Counted from the first letter of the stretch, positions 8,530-17,973 are shown. The stretch: 64,000 bases of DNA from Moraxella pluranimalium (GCF_002014825.1 NZ_MUYU01000015.1:1-64000), one strand, 5' to 3'. Numbers and translations are program-made. Notes: generated by a model not told the origin, from the letters alone.

Positions 8530-10302
8530 ATGAGTCAGTTTTGGATTAATATTATCTTTGTCGGTCTGTCATTCGCCCTATACTTCGGTATTGCGATTTG
8601 GGCGCGCGCTGGCTCAACCAAAGAATTCTATGTCGCTGGTGGCGGCGTACACCCTGTTGTCAATGGTATGGCGACCGGTGCTGACTGGATGAGTGCGGCG
8701 TCATTCATCTCGATGGCAGGTATGCTTGCGATGGGTGGCTATGCGGCATCTGCCTACTTGATGGGCTGGACTGGTGGTTTCGTACTGCTTGCGCTACTAC
8801 TTGCGCCGTATCTGCGTAAGTTTGGTAAATTCACCGTACCTGATTTTATCGGCGACCGCTTCTACTCAAAGACCGCTCGCTTGGTTGCGGTGGTGTGCTT
8901 GATTTTGGCGTGTACGACTTATGTAATCGGTCAGATGACTGGTGCAGGCGTGGCGTTCTCTCGCTTCTTGGAAGTTGATAGCACCACAGGTCTATTGATT
9001 GCTGCGGTTGTGGTACTGTTCTATGCGGTACTTGGCGGTATGAAAGGCATTACCTATACTCAGGTGGCACAGTATGTCGTCTTGATGATTGCTTACATCG
9101 TACCTGCAATTTTCATCTCGCTAAACCTAACTGGCAACCCAATTCCACAGCTTGGTATGTTTGGCACTGATGTTGCAAGCGGTACGCCAATCCTACAAAA
9201 GCTTGATATGCTAGTTACCGACCTTGGCTTTGATCAATACACCGCTGATGTGCCAAACAAACTAAACATGTTCCTACTAACCATGTCGTTGATGGTAGGT
9301 ACAGCAGGCTTGCCACACGTTATCATCCGCTTCTTTACTGTGCCAAAAGTCTCTGATGCGCGTACTTCGGCTGGCTGGACACTGATTTTCATCGCATTGC
9401 TATACACGACTGCCCCTGCGGTTGGCTCGATGGCGCGTATGAACATCATCAACACCGTCTATCCAGAAGGCCGTGATGCACCTGCATTGGTACACGCTGA
9501 GCGTCCTGAGTGGGTGGTCAACTGGGAAAATACCGGTCTGTTGAAGTTCGAAGACAAGAACGGTGACGGCCGCATCCAGTACTACAATGACAAGAACGAA
9601 GAGTTCAATACGACTGTCGCTGCCGAAAAAGGCTGGGCAGGCAATGAGCTAACCGTAAACAACGACATCTTGGTACTAGCCAACCCTGAAATTGCAAACC
9701 TACCAGGTTGGGTTATCGGTCTGATTGCTGCTGGTGGCTTGGCTGCTGCACTATCTACCGCTGCCGGTCTATTGCTTGCCATCTCGTCTGCCATCTCGCA
9801 TGACTTGATTAAGAAAACCATCAAGCCTGACATCACTGATAAGGGCGAATTGATGGCAGCTCGTATCTCGATGACTGTAGCGATTGCGGTTGCAACTTAT
9901 CTAGGTATCAACCCACCAGGCTTTGCCGCTCAGGTTGTTGCCGTTGCCTTTGGTATCGCAGGCTCTACACTGTTCCCTGCCTTGATGATGGGTATTTTCT
10001 CAAAACGCATCAACTCAGCAGGCGCAACAGCAGGTATGATTGTCGGTGGTGTGATTACTTGCGTATATGTATTCTTATACATGGGCTGGTTCTTTATCCC
10101 AGGTACAAACACTTTCCAAAACGTGGAAGCAGAATGGATCTTGGGTATCTCGCCACTATCTTTTGGTGCAATCGGTGCGCTGATTAACTTCGCCGTTGCG
10201 TTCGTTGTTTCATCAATGACCCCACCGCCACCAAAAGACGTACAAGACCTAGTCGAAAGCGTTCGCTATCCAAAAGGTGCTGGTGCTGCAGTTGATCACT
10301 AA
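8530..10302 (+). CDS. Sodium:solute symporter, VC_2705 subfamily (acetate/organic acid type)
   Basis: A 590-residue inner-membrane transporter of the SSS family, related to acetate permease ActP, probably taking up a short organic acid with Na+. About 12-13 membrane helices are visible. GADWMSAASFISMAGMLA, the GGMKGITYTQ region and LAAALSTAAGLLLAISSAISHD are family signatures. Between two helices lies an extended hydrophilic insert (about 315-385) that contains an EF-hand-like loop starting at Asp342 (DKNGDGRIQ). It forms an operon with the DUF4212 small subunit and ends at a strong terminator. Calling it actP would overstate what is known, as the substrate in this subfamily is less certain. 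Confidence 0.92.
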   Translation: MSQFWINIIFVGLSFALYFGIAIWARAGSTKEFYVAGGGVHPVVNGMATGADWMSAASFISMAGMLAMGGYAASAYLMGWTGGFVLLALLLAPYLRKFGKFTVPDFIGDRFYSKTARLVAVVCLILACTTYVIGQMTGAGVAFSRFLEVDSTTGLLIAAVVVLFYAVLGGMKGITYTQVAQYVVLMIAYIVPAIFISLNLTGNPIPQLGMFGTDVASGTPILQKLDMLVTDLGFDQYTADVPNKLNMFLLTMSLMVGTAGLPHVIIRFFTVPKVSDARTSAGWTLIFIALLYTTAPAVGSMARMNIINTVYPEGRDAPALVHAERPEWVVNWENTGLLKFEDKNGDGRIQYYNDKNEEFNTTVAAEKGWAGNELTVNNDILVLANPEIANLPGWVIGLIAAGGLAAALSTAAGLLLAISSAISHDLIKKTIKPDITDKGELMAARISMTVAIAVATYLGINPPGFAAQVVAVAFGIAGSTLFPALMMGIFSKRINSAGATAGMIVGGVITCVYVFLYMGWFFIPGTNTFQNVEAEWILGISPLSFGAIGALINFAVAFVVSSMTPPPPKDVQDLVESVRYPKGAGAAVDH

Positions 10303-10321
10303 TCAGCTCACCCACCTACCC

Positions 10322-10353
10322 AAAAGTCGTCCACTTGGACGGCTTTTGTTTTT
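10322..10353 (+). terminator. Rho-independent terminator of the symporter operon
   Basis: AAAAGTCGTCC (10322-10332) pairs with GGACGGCTTTT (10337-10347), 11 base pairs with one G-U and a 4-base loop, then a T-rich run. Confidence 0.9.
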
Positions 10354-10445
10354 GGTATCGACATCCTTGATAACCACATTATCACCCACTTTAAGCATTG
10401 GCATCATTTTAGCTTTGAAAGTTAATAAGAAATTATGCCAAATAA

Positions 10446-10472
10446 AAATGCACCCAATTTTTGAGTGCATTT
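10446..10472 (-). terminator. Terminator downstream of folD
   Basis: AAATGCAC (10446-10453) pairs with GTGCATTT (10465-10472). Read on the minus strand the stem runs into TTTTTATTT. It lies 21 bases past the folD stop. Confidence 0.75.
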
Positions 10473-10493
10473 ATCATTATATCAGTATAACAA

Positions 10494-11348
10494 TCAAGCA
10501 AGCCCTGCTTCTTTTTCGGCAGCTTCGACCGTTTGACGAATCAGCGTATTAATCGTCATTGGGCCGACACCACCCGGTACAGGCGTATAAGCTGATGCCA
10601 CAGCATCAATACCACCAAGCTCAATATCGCCACAACCACCGGTATCTGTCGGGTGAAATCCTGCATCCACAACCACCGCACCTGGTTTAATCCAGTCTTT
10701 TTTAATCAGCTCAGGCACACCGACCGCACCGACGACGATGTCAGCATTGGCGATATGAGTTGGCAAATCTTTGGTCTTAGAATGGCAGATGGTCACAGTG
10801 CAGTTAGCGTTTAGTAGCATCATTGCCATTGGCTTGCCTAGGATAGCACTGCGACCGACGACGACAGCGTGCTTACCAGCCAGCTCAACATTGTAATGAT
10901 TTAATAAGTGCATGATGCCCTGCGGTGTGCATGAGCCATAGGCAGGCTCACCCATTGACATATTGCCAAAGCCCAAACAGGTGACACCATCAACATCTTT
11001 GGCTAGGCTGATACGGTCAAAGCACGCACGCTCATCAATCTGCGCAGGCACAGGGTGCTGTAGCAAAATCCCATGCACATCACGGTTGGCATTGAGCTCA
11101 TCAATCTTGGCAAGTAGCTCTTCGGTCGTGGTGCTCTCAGGCATCTCAACTCGGATACTATCCATGCCCACACGCTTACAGGCATTGCCTTTCATGCGGA
11201 CATAGGTCGCTGATGCAGGGTCGTCACCCACCAAGATGGTTGCTAGAATCGGTGTACGATTTGTCTTTGCTTTGTACGCCGCTACTCGCTCTGTAAGCTC
11301 ATTTTCGATTTGTGCTGCCAATGCTTTGCCGTCTAATACCAATGCCAT
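10494..11348 (-). CDS. folD: Bifunctional methylene-tetrahydrofolate dehydrogenase/cyclohydrolase
   Basis: Interconverts 5,10-methylene-THF, 5,10-methenyl-THF and 10-formyl-THF using NADP; cytosolic dimer in one-carbon metabolism. The 284-residue length is normal. Motifs seen are [25 protein letters not shown] (containing the catalytic Tyr and Lys), [28 protein letters not shown], the nucleotide-binding [18 protein letters not shown], and the C-terminal [18 protein letters not shown]. The ribosome site is AAGGTGA. It is a single-gene unit bounded by a terminator. Confidence 0.98.
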   Translation of the reverse strand: MALVLDGKALAAQIENELTERVAAYKAKTNRTPILATILVGDDPASATYVRMKGNACKRVGMDSIRVEMPESTTTEELLAKIDELNANRDVHGILLQHPVPAQIDERACFDRISLAKDVDGVTCLGFGNMSMGEPAYGSCTPQGIMHLLNHYNVELAGKHAVVVGRSAILGKPMAMMLLNANCTVTICHSKTKDLPTHIANADIVVGAVGVPELIKKDWIKPGAVVVDAGFHPTDTGGCGDIELGGIDAVASAYTPVPGGVGPMTINTLIRQTVEAAEKEAGLA

Positions 11349-11450
11349 AAGTCACCTTTTTTGTTTAGGTCAAAAGAAATTTATACCACATAAATTATAG
11401 TCAATTTATGCCAAATTTACTAGCGACAATTCTCTATCGATCATAAAAAA

Positions 11451-11474
11451 AGCCATCGAACAATCACGATGGCT
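11451..11474 (-). terminator. Terminator downstream of hpt
   Basis: AGCCATCG (11451-11458) pairs with CGATGGCT (11467-11474). On the minus strand it is followed by seven T, 13 bases beyond the hpt stop. Confidence 0.9.
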
Positions 11475-11487
11475 CAAACAAAAAAAA

Positions 11488-12024
11488 TTACAGACCGATT
11501 TCACCAATAAATGGTAAATGGCGATATTTTTGGTCATAATCAAGACCATAACCGACGATAAAGCGGTCTTCCACTTCAAAGCCCATAAACTTAACAGGCA
11601 TCTCAATCTCACGGCGTGATGGCTTACTCACCAAAGTGCATAGCTCGATTGAGTTTGGCTCACGAGTTTGTAGGATTTCGACGACTTTAGATAGCGTGCG
11701 ACCAGAGTCGATGATGTCTTCGACAATCAGCACATCTTTGCCTTTGATTTCGCTGTCTAGGTCTTTGATGATTTTGACATCGCCGCTTGATACGGTGCTT
11801 TTGTTAATATAACTTGATACAGTCATAAAATCAATTTCGTGTGCCTTAGTCACTTCACGGCACAAATCCGCCATAAAAATCACCGAGCCACGCAATAAGC
11901 CGATTAAAATCAGCTCTTTGTCGCTGTCTTTATAATGAGCATTGATTTGCTCGCCCAATTCTTTGACACGCTTTGAGATTTCTTCGGCAGAAATCATCAC
12001 ATTCATCTGACGCGGTTCGCTCAT
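11488..12024 (-). CDS. hpt: Hypoxanthine phosphoribosyltransferase
   Basis: Purine salvage enzyme converting hypoxanthine (and usually guanine) with PRPP to IMP or GMP in the cytosol. The 178-residue length fits. The PRPP-binding motif VLIVEDIIDSGRTLSKV lies near residues 98-114, preceded by LIGLLRGSVIFMADLCREV and followed by the FVVGYGLDYDQ-like element FIVGYGLDYDQKYRHLPFIG. The ribosome site is AGGAG. It reads in the same direction as the serine hydrolase upstream with a 48-base gap, so the two could be co-transcribed. Confidence 0.96.
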   Translation of the reverse strand: MSEPRQMNVMISAEEISKRVKELGEQINAHYKDSDKELILIGLLRGSVIFMADLCREVTKAHEIDFMTVSSYINKSTVSSGDVKIIKDLDSEIKGKDVLIVEDIIDSGRTLSKVVEILQTREPNSIELCTLVSKPSRREIEMPVKFMGFEVEDRFIVGYGLDYDQKYRHLPFIGEIGL

Positions 12025-12072
12025 GGCTACTCCTAAGATAAAATTTGGATACTGATTACTTAAAATGAATAA

Positions 12073-13335
12073 TTATGCGATACCCAACGCCATCTCCGAT
12101 AACGCAAACTGGCGAATATCATTGAGCATTGTGGTATCAAAATTATGAATAAAAACAAAAGACAGTTTGCGTGATGGGTCACAAAACGCCACCGAGCCAT
12201 TATAGCCCATATGCCCATAGGCGGTATCGGCATTTTGTAGGCTAAAGACACGATGAAAGCCCATCCGCCAACGCATATTGGCAGGCATCACCGCATCATA
12301 GCCGTCTGTTTGGATACTACGCATTTTTGCCAAAGTCGCCGTATCAATCAGTGTCTCACCCTGCCATACGCCATCATTGGCGTGCATGGCATAAATCTTG
12401 GCAAGCGCATTAGCAGTTGAGACGCCGTTAGCGGCAGGAATACACGCCATCAGCACATCCGAGCGATGATATTCAAGCCCATCACGACTGTTTGGCATCA
12501 GTGCGTTTTTGTAATTGACCAAATTCATGCGACTGGTGTCAAAATACAGACGATTGACATTGGCGGTGTTGATGGTCGCATCACCGAGCGCACTTTGCCA
12601 TAGTGGTGCAACAGGTAAACTGCCAAAGGTCTGCAAAGTCGCATCGCTATCAGGCTTGAGCACCGGCTTACGGCGTGGCGTGCTTTGGGTCGGTAGTTCA
12701 TAAAAATACCGTTCAGGCTTGGCAATCTGCCCAATCAAAGACGCATCCACTCCATAAAACAGCTCACCGACCACCCCTAAAGGCTTAGCAAGATACTCAT
12801 CTAGCACCTGCTGAAGTGGCTTGCCCGTCGCACGCTCAACCAAACCACCCAGCACCCAACCCGACACGAGCGCACTATAAGCACTGGCATAATGATTGGT
12901 CTCTTGGGCTTTTGGCGTGCCAATCGGCATGGCGGCAACCTTTTGGCACATTCCTTGCCAATCAAGCAAATCATTGGCATCGGTGGTGATGCTTGTGATA
13001 TCAAACAAACCTGCACTATGGCTAAGCACATCTTTTAGGCGGATGTGTTGTTTGCCATTTTGGGCAAATTCTGCCCAATCATCGGCAATGGCTCGCTCAT
13101 AGTCAAGCAGTCCTTTTGAGACAAGCACCGCAATCAAGGTCGCCATCACACCTTTACCGATAGAGAAATTCACCGACAAGGTCGATGATGACCACGGCTG
13201 ATTTGGCAATGACTCGCCCACAGCGGTATCGACCACTTTTTGACCATCATGATACACCACGAGTGCACCACCAGCAGGGACATCATCGAGCTGTAATTTT
13301 GCCAAAATTTCATCAAAGTCTTGCCAATTAGCCAT
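12073..13335 (-). CDS. Serine hydrolase of the beta-lactamase/EstB family
   Basis: A 420-residue class C beta-lactamase-like serine hydrolase, probably an esterase or peptidase rather than an antibiotic-resistance enzyme. The catalytic SxxK is in NFSIGKGVMATLIA (Ser-Ile-Gly-Lys, about residues 57-60); a Tyr-containing second motif lies in HYASAYSALVSGWVLGGLVERATGKPL. The HxG-type third motif is in YGHMGYNGSVAFCDP. No signal peptide is apparent, which suggests a cytosolic enzyme as in the EstB-like group. The real substrate is unknown. It lies between the acyl-metabolism genes and hpt, on the same strand as both. Confidence 0.87.
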   Translation of the reverse strand: MANWQDFDEILAKLQLDDVPAGGALVVYHDGQKVVDTAVGESLPNQPWSSSTLSVNFSIGKGVMATLIAVLVSKGLLDYERAIADDWAEFAQNGKQHIRLKDVLSHSAGLFDITSITTDANDLLDWQGMCQKVAAMPIGTPKAQETNHYASAYSALVSGWVLGGLVERATGKPLQQVLDEYLAKPLGVVGELFYGVDASLIGQIAKPERYFYELPTQSTPRRKPVLKPDSDATLQTFGSLPVAPLWQSALGDATINTANVNRLYFDTSRMNLVNYKNALMPNSRDGLEYHRSDVLMACIPAANGVSTANALAKIYAMHANDGVWQGETLIDTATLAKMRSIQTDGYDAVMPANMRWRMGFHRVFSLQNADTAYGHMGYNGSVAFCDPSRKLSFVFIHNFDTTMLNDIRQFALSEMALGIA

Positions 13336-13379
13336 AATTTCTCTTATCTATTATTTATAAATTTTAAAAACATCAAGGA

Positions 13380-14282
13380 TTACAAATACGCAATACTACC
13401 AACCAAATGCGGCTTATCGCCCTTGGTGGCATAGACGCCAAATTCTACACCCAGCTCACACGGTGCATCACTGATGAGCTCAACCGTCGATGGCAAAAAT
13501 ACAGGCAACTTAAATGACACATCCACACGATAGGCAGATGGCAGTTTGAAGTTTTTTGATAAAATTGCCAGTGATTTTGCCTTGCTCCACATCCCATGCG
13601 CAATCGCTTTTGGGAAACCAAAGGCACGAGCGGACAAGGGGTGCAAGTGAATGAGATTAAAATCACCCGAGACGAAGGCATAGCGACGGCCGATGTCTTC
13701 GGCAACCGAAATCATCTCATGCACACCGCCATCGACAGGCTCAAGCTTGGCCGTGACAGGGGCAGGCTTATCGGCGGTTGCTTTTTGGGCATCACGCTCT
13801 TGTTTGCTCTTTTTTTGGCGGGACAGATAAGTCGATACCCCTTCCCACACCACTTCATCATCAACAGATACAGTGGTGATAAAATCAAACTGCTGACCTT
13901 TTTCGTGTGCTTGTAGGTTATCTAAGCGCACTGCCATTGACACAGTTTCGGTATCAAAAATCACTCGATGCTGCGTAACGCTGTTTTCGATATGTACAAG
14001 CCCAAGCATCGCAAACGGAAACTCTGGCTTTGCCATCATATTCATCTGCAAAGTCTGTGATAGCACCGCAAAATAAGTCGCAGGCACTCGCCCATCATCC
14101 ATGAACCCACAGATTTTGCGATATTCTTTTAAGTTGCTCTCATCAATTGCAAGCTTATCCACCGTATATACCGATGTCGGTAGTGTGCTTGCCTTGCTGT
14201 CGCCATGCGGTAGCAAGCTTTTGATGACATTGGCATAAGTGGTGTGCATCTTTGGCAATTCTTTAAAATGCAAATCCGACAT
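13380..14282 (-). CDS. MaoC family (R)-specific enoyl-CoA/acyl-ACP hydratase-like protein
   Basis: A 300-residue double hot-dog protein of the MaoC family, which hydrates trans-2-enoyl thioesters. The hydratase motif is seen near residues 205-235: DFNLIHLHPLSARAFGFPKAIAHGMWSKA, with the Asp-x4-His pattern and the AHGMW loop. The start at 14282 (MSDLHFKE) was chosen because AGGAT lies just upstream; a longer frame exists but has no ribosome site. It lies 88 bases downstream of the FabG-like gene and on the same strand, so the two probably share a transcript and form a reductase-hydratase pair. Confidence 0.88.
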   Translation of the reverse strand: MSDLHFKELPKMHTTYANVIKSLLPHGDSKASTLPTSVYTVDKLAIDESNLKEYRKICGFMDDGRVPATYFAVLSQTLQMNMMAKPEFPFAMLGLVHIENSVTQHRVIFDTETVSMAVRLDNLQAHEKGQQFDFITTVSVDDEVVWEGVSTYLSRQKKSKQERDAQKATADKPAPVTAKLEPVDGGVHEMISVAEDIGRRYAFVSGDFNLIHLHPLSARAFGFPKAIAHGMWSKAKSLAILSKNFKLPSAYRVDVSFKLPVFLPSTVELISDAPCELGVEFGVYATKGDKPHLVGSIAYL

Positions 14283-14370
14283 AATCCTATCCTTTGGCAC
14301 TCGCCAGTAAACTGATACAACGCCCAATGAGCACATCAGGCGTAAATTGCTTTGGTGCTAGATGCTAGAT

Positions 14371-15741
14371 TTAAGCACCGAGCACGCTTTGACCGCAGAC
14401 ACGCACAATATTACCATTGATACCGCCTGCTTTTGGCGATAGCATCCATGCGATGGTCTCTGCCACATCGACAGGCTCACCGCCTTGACTCATTGAGTTC
14501 ATACGGCGACCGGCTTCACGGATGGCGAATGGGATTTGACCGGTCATCTTAGTTTCGATAAAGCCCGGTGCGACAGCATTAATCGTGCGAGCCGAGTCAG
14601 ACAGTAGCTTGGCGGTAGCTTCCACCAAGCCAATCACGCCTGCCTTACTCATGGCATAGTTTGACTGACCTAGATTACCTGCGATACCCGAAATCGATGA
14701 CACGCAGACGATGCGAGCCTGTGCTGATAGCCCGTCATGTGACAGTAGATAATCATTGATACGAGCGATGGCAGCTAGGTTGATATTCATCACCAGATTC
14801 CACTGCTCTTCACTCATATTGGCAAGGGTCTTATCACGGGTCACGCCTGCATTGTGCACCACGCCATCAAGTGTACCGCAGGCTTTGATGATTTGTTCAG
14901 CAGCGTCGGTCGCGGTGATGTCTAGTGGCAAAGCATGACCGCCAATCTCACCTGCGACCGCTTGTAGGTCGGCTAGGCTTTGGGGTACATCTAGACAATA
15001 CACCTTTGCGCCTTCACGAGCCAGCACCTGTGCAATCGCCTTGCCGATACCACGACTTGCGCCTGTGACGAGCACCTTTTTGCCGTTAAGTTCATCGGCG
15101 GTATCCGCTTGAGATTTTTTAATAGTAATCGGCTGTGCTGATACATAGGCAGACTTGGCAGAAATAAAGAAATCCAGCGTGTGCGGCAGCTCACTTTCTG
15201 CACCTTTTTGGACATAGAGCACTTGGGCGGTGATGCCTTTTTTGAATTCTTTGGCGATGGATTTGGTAAAGCCAAGCACCGCACGCTGTGCTAAGGCAAA
15301 GCCCACATCCGTGCCTGTACAGCATTCAGGGCGAGCGATGATGATGATACGGCCTGATGATTTGATACGGCGGGCAATCGGATGAAAAAAGTCATACACT
15401 TGCTTGAGTTCATCGGCCGAGCGGATATTAGTCGCATCAAAAATCGCCACCTTAAAGCGAGCATTCTCATCCGTCAGACGGCTCTCAAGCGATGTGGATT
15501 TGGCAGGATAGTCATCGCCTTGATTGGTCGCAACTTTGGCATCAAGTGCAGTCAGATACTCGCCAAGCAGTGCTCGCACCGATGTATCATCCCCCTGAGA
15601 CAGACCAAGCGCCACTTCACCACGCAAAATCGGCTGACCAGCTTCATAGCGGTCCAGCTTGATTGGCACGGGCAAGCCAAGATTTTTGGCAACTTTTCTG
15701 CCGATAGAAGATTGCATCAATTCGCCATAACGATCACTCAT
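14371..15741 (-). CDS. High-molecular-weight 3-oxoacyl-ACP/acyl-CoA reductase (FabG4-like)
   Basis: A 456-residue two-domain reductase. The N-terminal 215 residues resemble the degenerate flavodoxin-like domain of HMW-FabG proteins. The C-terminal domain is a complete short-chain dehydrogenase: the nucleotide motif TGASRGIG at 226-233, HNAG at 296-299, and the catalytic Ser (348/349), Tyr362 and Lys366. It reduces 3-oxoacyl thioesters, and in the FabG4 group often acyl-CoA with NADH; the cofactor here is not certain. The start is supported by a strong AAGGAGAAAGAC. It is divergent from the thiolase gene with 292 bases between, so both may be co-regulated. Confidence 0.9.
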   Translation of the reverse strand: MSDRYGELMQSSIGRKVAKNLGLPVPIKLDRYEAGQPILRGEVALGLSQGDDTSVRALLGEYLTALDAKVATNQGDDYPAKSTSLESRLTDENARFKVAIFDATNIRSADELKQVYDFFHPIARRIKSSGRIIIIARPECCTGTDVGFALAQRAVLGFTKSIAKEFKKGITAQVLYVQKGAESELPHTLDFFISAKSAYVSAQPITIKKSQADTADELNGKKVLVTGASRGIGKAIAQVLAREGAKVYCLDVPQSLADLQAVAGEIGGHALPLDITATDAAEQIIKACGTLDGVVHNAGVTRDKTLANMSEEQWNLVMNINLAAIARINDYLLSHDGLSAQARIVCVSSISGIAGNLGQSNYAMSKAGVIGLVEATAKLLSDSARTINAVAPGFIETKMTGQIPFAIREAGRRMNSMSQGGEPVDVAETIAWMLSPKAGGINGNIVRVCGQSVLGA

Positions 15742-16033
15742 GTCTTTCTCCTTTTTGCGTGGTGCTGATGGATGTCAAAGCATCAAATCCGCATCAATTC
15801 TTAGATATTAACTAATCATTTTAGCACACAATTTGGGCTTAGTATGCAAAACTTGGCAGATTTGCACCAAAACGGTGAAATTTTTCGCCTTTATACCAAC
15901 TTATAGTTATACAAGATATTTATTGAAAAACTATTTATTATCAATCAGTGATTTTTTCCCATTTTATCATTCATTAATGCTAAGCTAGAACCACTTTTCT
16001 ACATTTCATTGACCAAAAAAAAGGAAATTTATC

Positions 16034-17320
16034 ATGTCATCCATCAAAAAAGTCGCCATCCTAGGCGGTAATCGCATCCCTTTTGCTCGTAGTAATGGCG
16101 CTTATGCTGATGCCAGCAATATCGATATGCTCACCGCTGCCCTAGATGGCTTGATTGAGCGTTTTGACTTGGCGGATAAGCCAATCGGCGAAGTGGTCGC
16201 AGGTACAGTGCTCAAGCACAGCAATGATCTGAACCTAACTCGTGAAGCGGTGCTCAACACTCGCCTGCCTGCAACGACGCCAACTTATGACATCTCACAG
16301 GCGTGTGGCACAGGTCTGCAATCAGCTTTTGCTGTCGCCAATAAAATCGCACTAGGCATCATCGATAGCGGTATCGCAGGCGGTACAGACACCACATCAG
16401 ATGCGCCGATTGCACTTGGTGATGGTCTGCGTCGTGCGCTTATCCGCCTTGGCAATGCCAAAACTGCCAAAGATCGCTTGAGTGCATTGGCGAGCATCAA
16501 CCCAAAAGATTTAATCGCATTCCCCCAAAATGGCGAGCCACGCACCGCATTATCTATGGGCGAGCACCAAGCCATCACCGCACTTGAGTGGGACATCAGC
16601 CGTGCCGATCAAGATAAGCTGGCTTTTGATAGCCACCAAAACTTGGCTCGTGCGTATCAAGAAGGCTTTTTTGATGATTTAATCACGCCTTATAAGGGCT
16701 TGACCCAAGACAACAACCTGCGTGCCGATACCACACTTGAAAAGCTTGGCACGCTAAAACCTGCCTTTGGCAAAAAGAACGCCAACCCAACCATGACCGC
16801 AGGCAACTCCACACCGCTGACCGATGGCGCCTCTTGCGTACTGCTATCGAGTGAAGAGTGGGCGGCTGCGCATGGCTATGAACCACTGGCATACATCACT
16901 CATCAGCAGACAGCTGCGGTGGATTTTATTGGTAAGCAAGGCTTGACCGAAGGGCTACTGATGGCACCTGCCTATGCTGTGCCACAGATGCTCGCTCGTG
17001 CCGGTCTTACGCTACAAGACTTTGATTTTTATGAAATTCATGAAGCCTTTGCATCGCAGGTGCTATCGACACTGGCAGCTTGGGAAGATGAGAATTTTTG
17101 CAAAACTCGCCTAGGGCTTGATGCACCATTAGGTGCAATCGACCGCAGTAAGCTGAATGTCAATGGCTCAAGCCTAGCCGCAGGACATCCATTTGCAGCT
17201 ACTGGTGGGCGCATTCTGGCTACCGCCGCCAAGCTACTAGCCCAAAAAGGCTCGGGTCGTGCGCTGATTTCTATCTGTGCTGCAGGCGGTCAAGGCGTCA
17301 CTTGTATTTTGGAGCGTTAA
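16034..17320 (+). CDS. Acetyl-CoA C-acyltransferase (thiolase)
   Basis: A 428-residue thiolase, FadI-like in length. The acyl-accepting cysteine is Cys91 (DISQACGTGLQSAFA); the later catalytic motifs are EIHEAFASQ, NVNGSSLAAGHPFAATGGRI (catalytic His) and ICAAGGQG (Cys415). It either cleaves 3-ketoacyl-CoA in beta-oxidation or condenses acetyl-CoA units. The direction cannot be settled from sequence. The divergent neighbours FabG and MaoC supply the reductase and hydratase of the same cycle. The ribosome site is AAAGGAAA. A stem-loop terminator follows the stop. Confidence 0.93.
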   Translation: MSSIKKVAILGGNRIPFARSNGAYADASNIDMLTAALDGLIERFDLADKPIGEVVAGTVLKHSNDLNLTREAVLNTRLPATTPTYDISQACGTGLQSAFAVANKIALGIIDSGIAGGTDTTSDAPIALGDGLRRALIRLGNAKTAKDRLSALASINPKDLIAFPQNGEPRTALSMGEHQAITALEWDISRADQDKLAFDSHQNLARAYQEGFFDDLITPYKGLTQDNNLRADTTLEKLGTLKPAFGKKNANPTMTAGNSTPLTDGASCVLLSSEEWAAAHGYEPLAYITHQQTAAVDFIGKQGLTEGLLMAPAYAVPQMLARAGLTLQDFDFYEIHEAFASQVLSTLAAWEDENFCKTRLGLDAPLGAIDRSKLNVNGSSLAAGHPFAATGGRILATAAKLLAQKGSGRALISICAAGGQGVTCILER

Positions 17321-17328
17321 GATATTGT

Positions 17329-17358
17329 GCCTGTCATGCTTTGGTATGACAGGCTTTT
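17329..17358 (+). terminator. Terminator of the thiolase gene, overlapping the next leader
   Basis: GCCTGTCAT (17329-17337) pairs with ATGACAGGC (17346-17354), then TTTT. It ends only 7 bases before the start codon of the next gene, so any transcript of that gene that begins at or before this site must pass through the stem. Confidence 0.85.
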
Positions 17359-17364
17359 ATTTCT

Positions 17365-17973
17365 ATGAGCAATCAGCCACGCAAAAAAGGATTTGTTCAA
17401 ATTTTTCGTGAACAAACCCTAGACACCGACGAATGGAGACAAACACCAAAAATCACTCGATACCTTTTGGTGATTGGTGCGGTTTTGCTTGTGATTTTTA
17501 TACTTTTTGTTGAGATTAGTCATTATCAGGACAAGCAAGCCAATCCCGAACTCTACCAATATCTTAAATTGAATTTTGAAGCAAAACAAGCTGAGCTTAA
17601 CAACATCTACTCTAAAGCCACTGCTCATCTGCCAAGCCCTACTCGGTTTGACATCTATATCAAACATCAGATACGCCTTGTCTCGGTGACGGGCGTATAC
17701 CACATCAAAGATAAGCAAACAGCGGATCAAATCTTTGCACAGATAACTCAAAATATCGATACACTCGGTATAGTGCCGTTTGATACATCATCACCTGATG
17801 AAGCCGCTAGCCATCGTAAATATTGCTTGGGCGAAAATTCACTGACTGTCAGTAACAGTCAATATGTAGCCAACGCAAGCAGATTTGATTATTATGTTGT
17901 TAGTATCAGTACATCTTTTGAACAACTCAGTGATTGTCGTCGTTGGTTTTTGAAACAGCAATCCAATCGATAA
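17365..17973 (+). CDS. Hypothetical single-pass membrane protein
   Basis: Not recognised. The 202-residue product has a basic cytosolic N-terminus, one strong membrane helix at about residues 33-52 (YLLVIGAVLLVIFILFVEI) and a soluble, presumably periplasmic domain of 150 residues containing two cysteines near its end (RKYCLGEN, SDCRRWF). There is no ribosome site before the ATG; the thiolase terminator occupies that space, so expression may be low or the start different. It is followed 15 bases later by a CPCC-family protein and probably co-transcribed with it. Confidence 0.6.
   Translation: MSNQPRKKGFVQIFREQTLDTDEWRQTPKITRYLLVIGAVLLVIFILFVEISHYQDKQANPELYQYLKLNFEAKQAELNNIYSKATAHLPSPTRFDIYIKHQIRLVSVTGVYHIKDKQTADQIFAQITQNIDTLGIVPFDTSSPDEAASHRKYCLGENSLTVSNSQYVANASRFDYYVVSISTSFEQLSDCRRWFLKQQSNR

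Noticed and set aside
12073-13335. Reading the serine hydrolase as a beta-lactamase resistance gene
   Set aside because: There is no signal peptide and the motifs fit the EstB-like esterase group.
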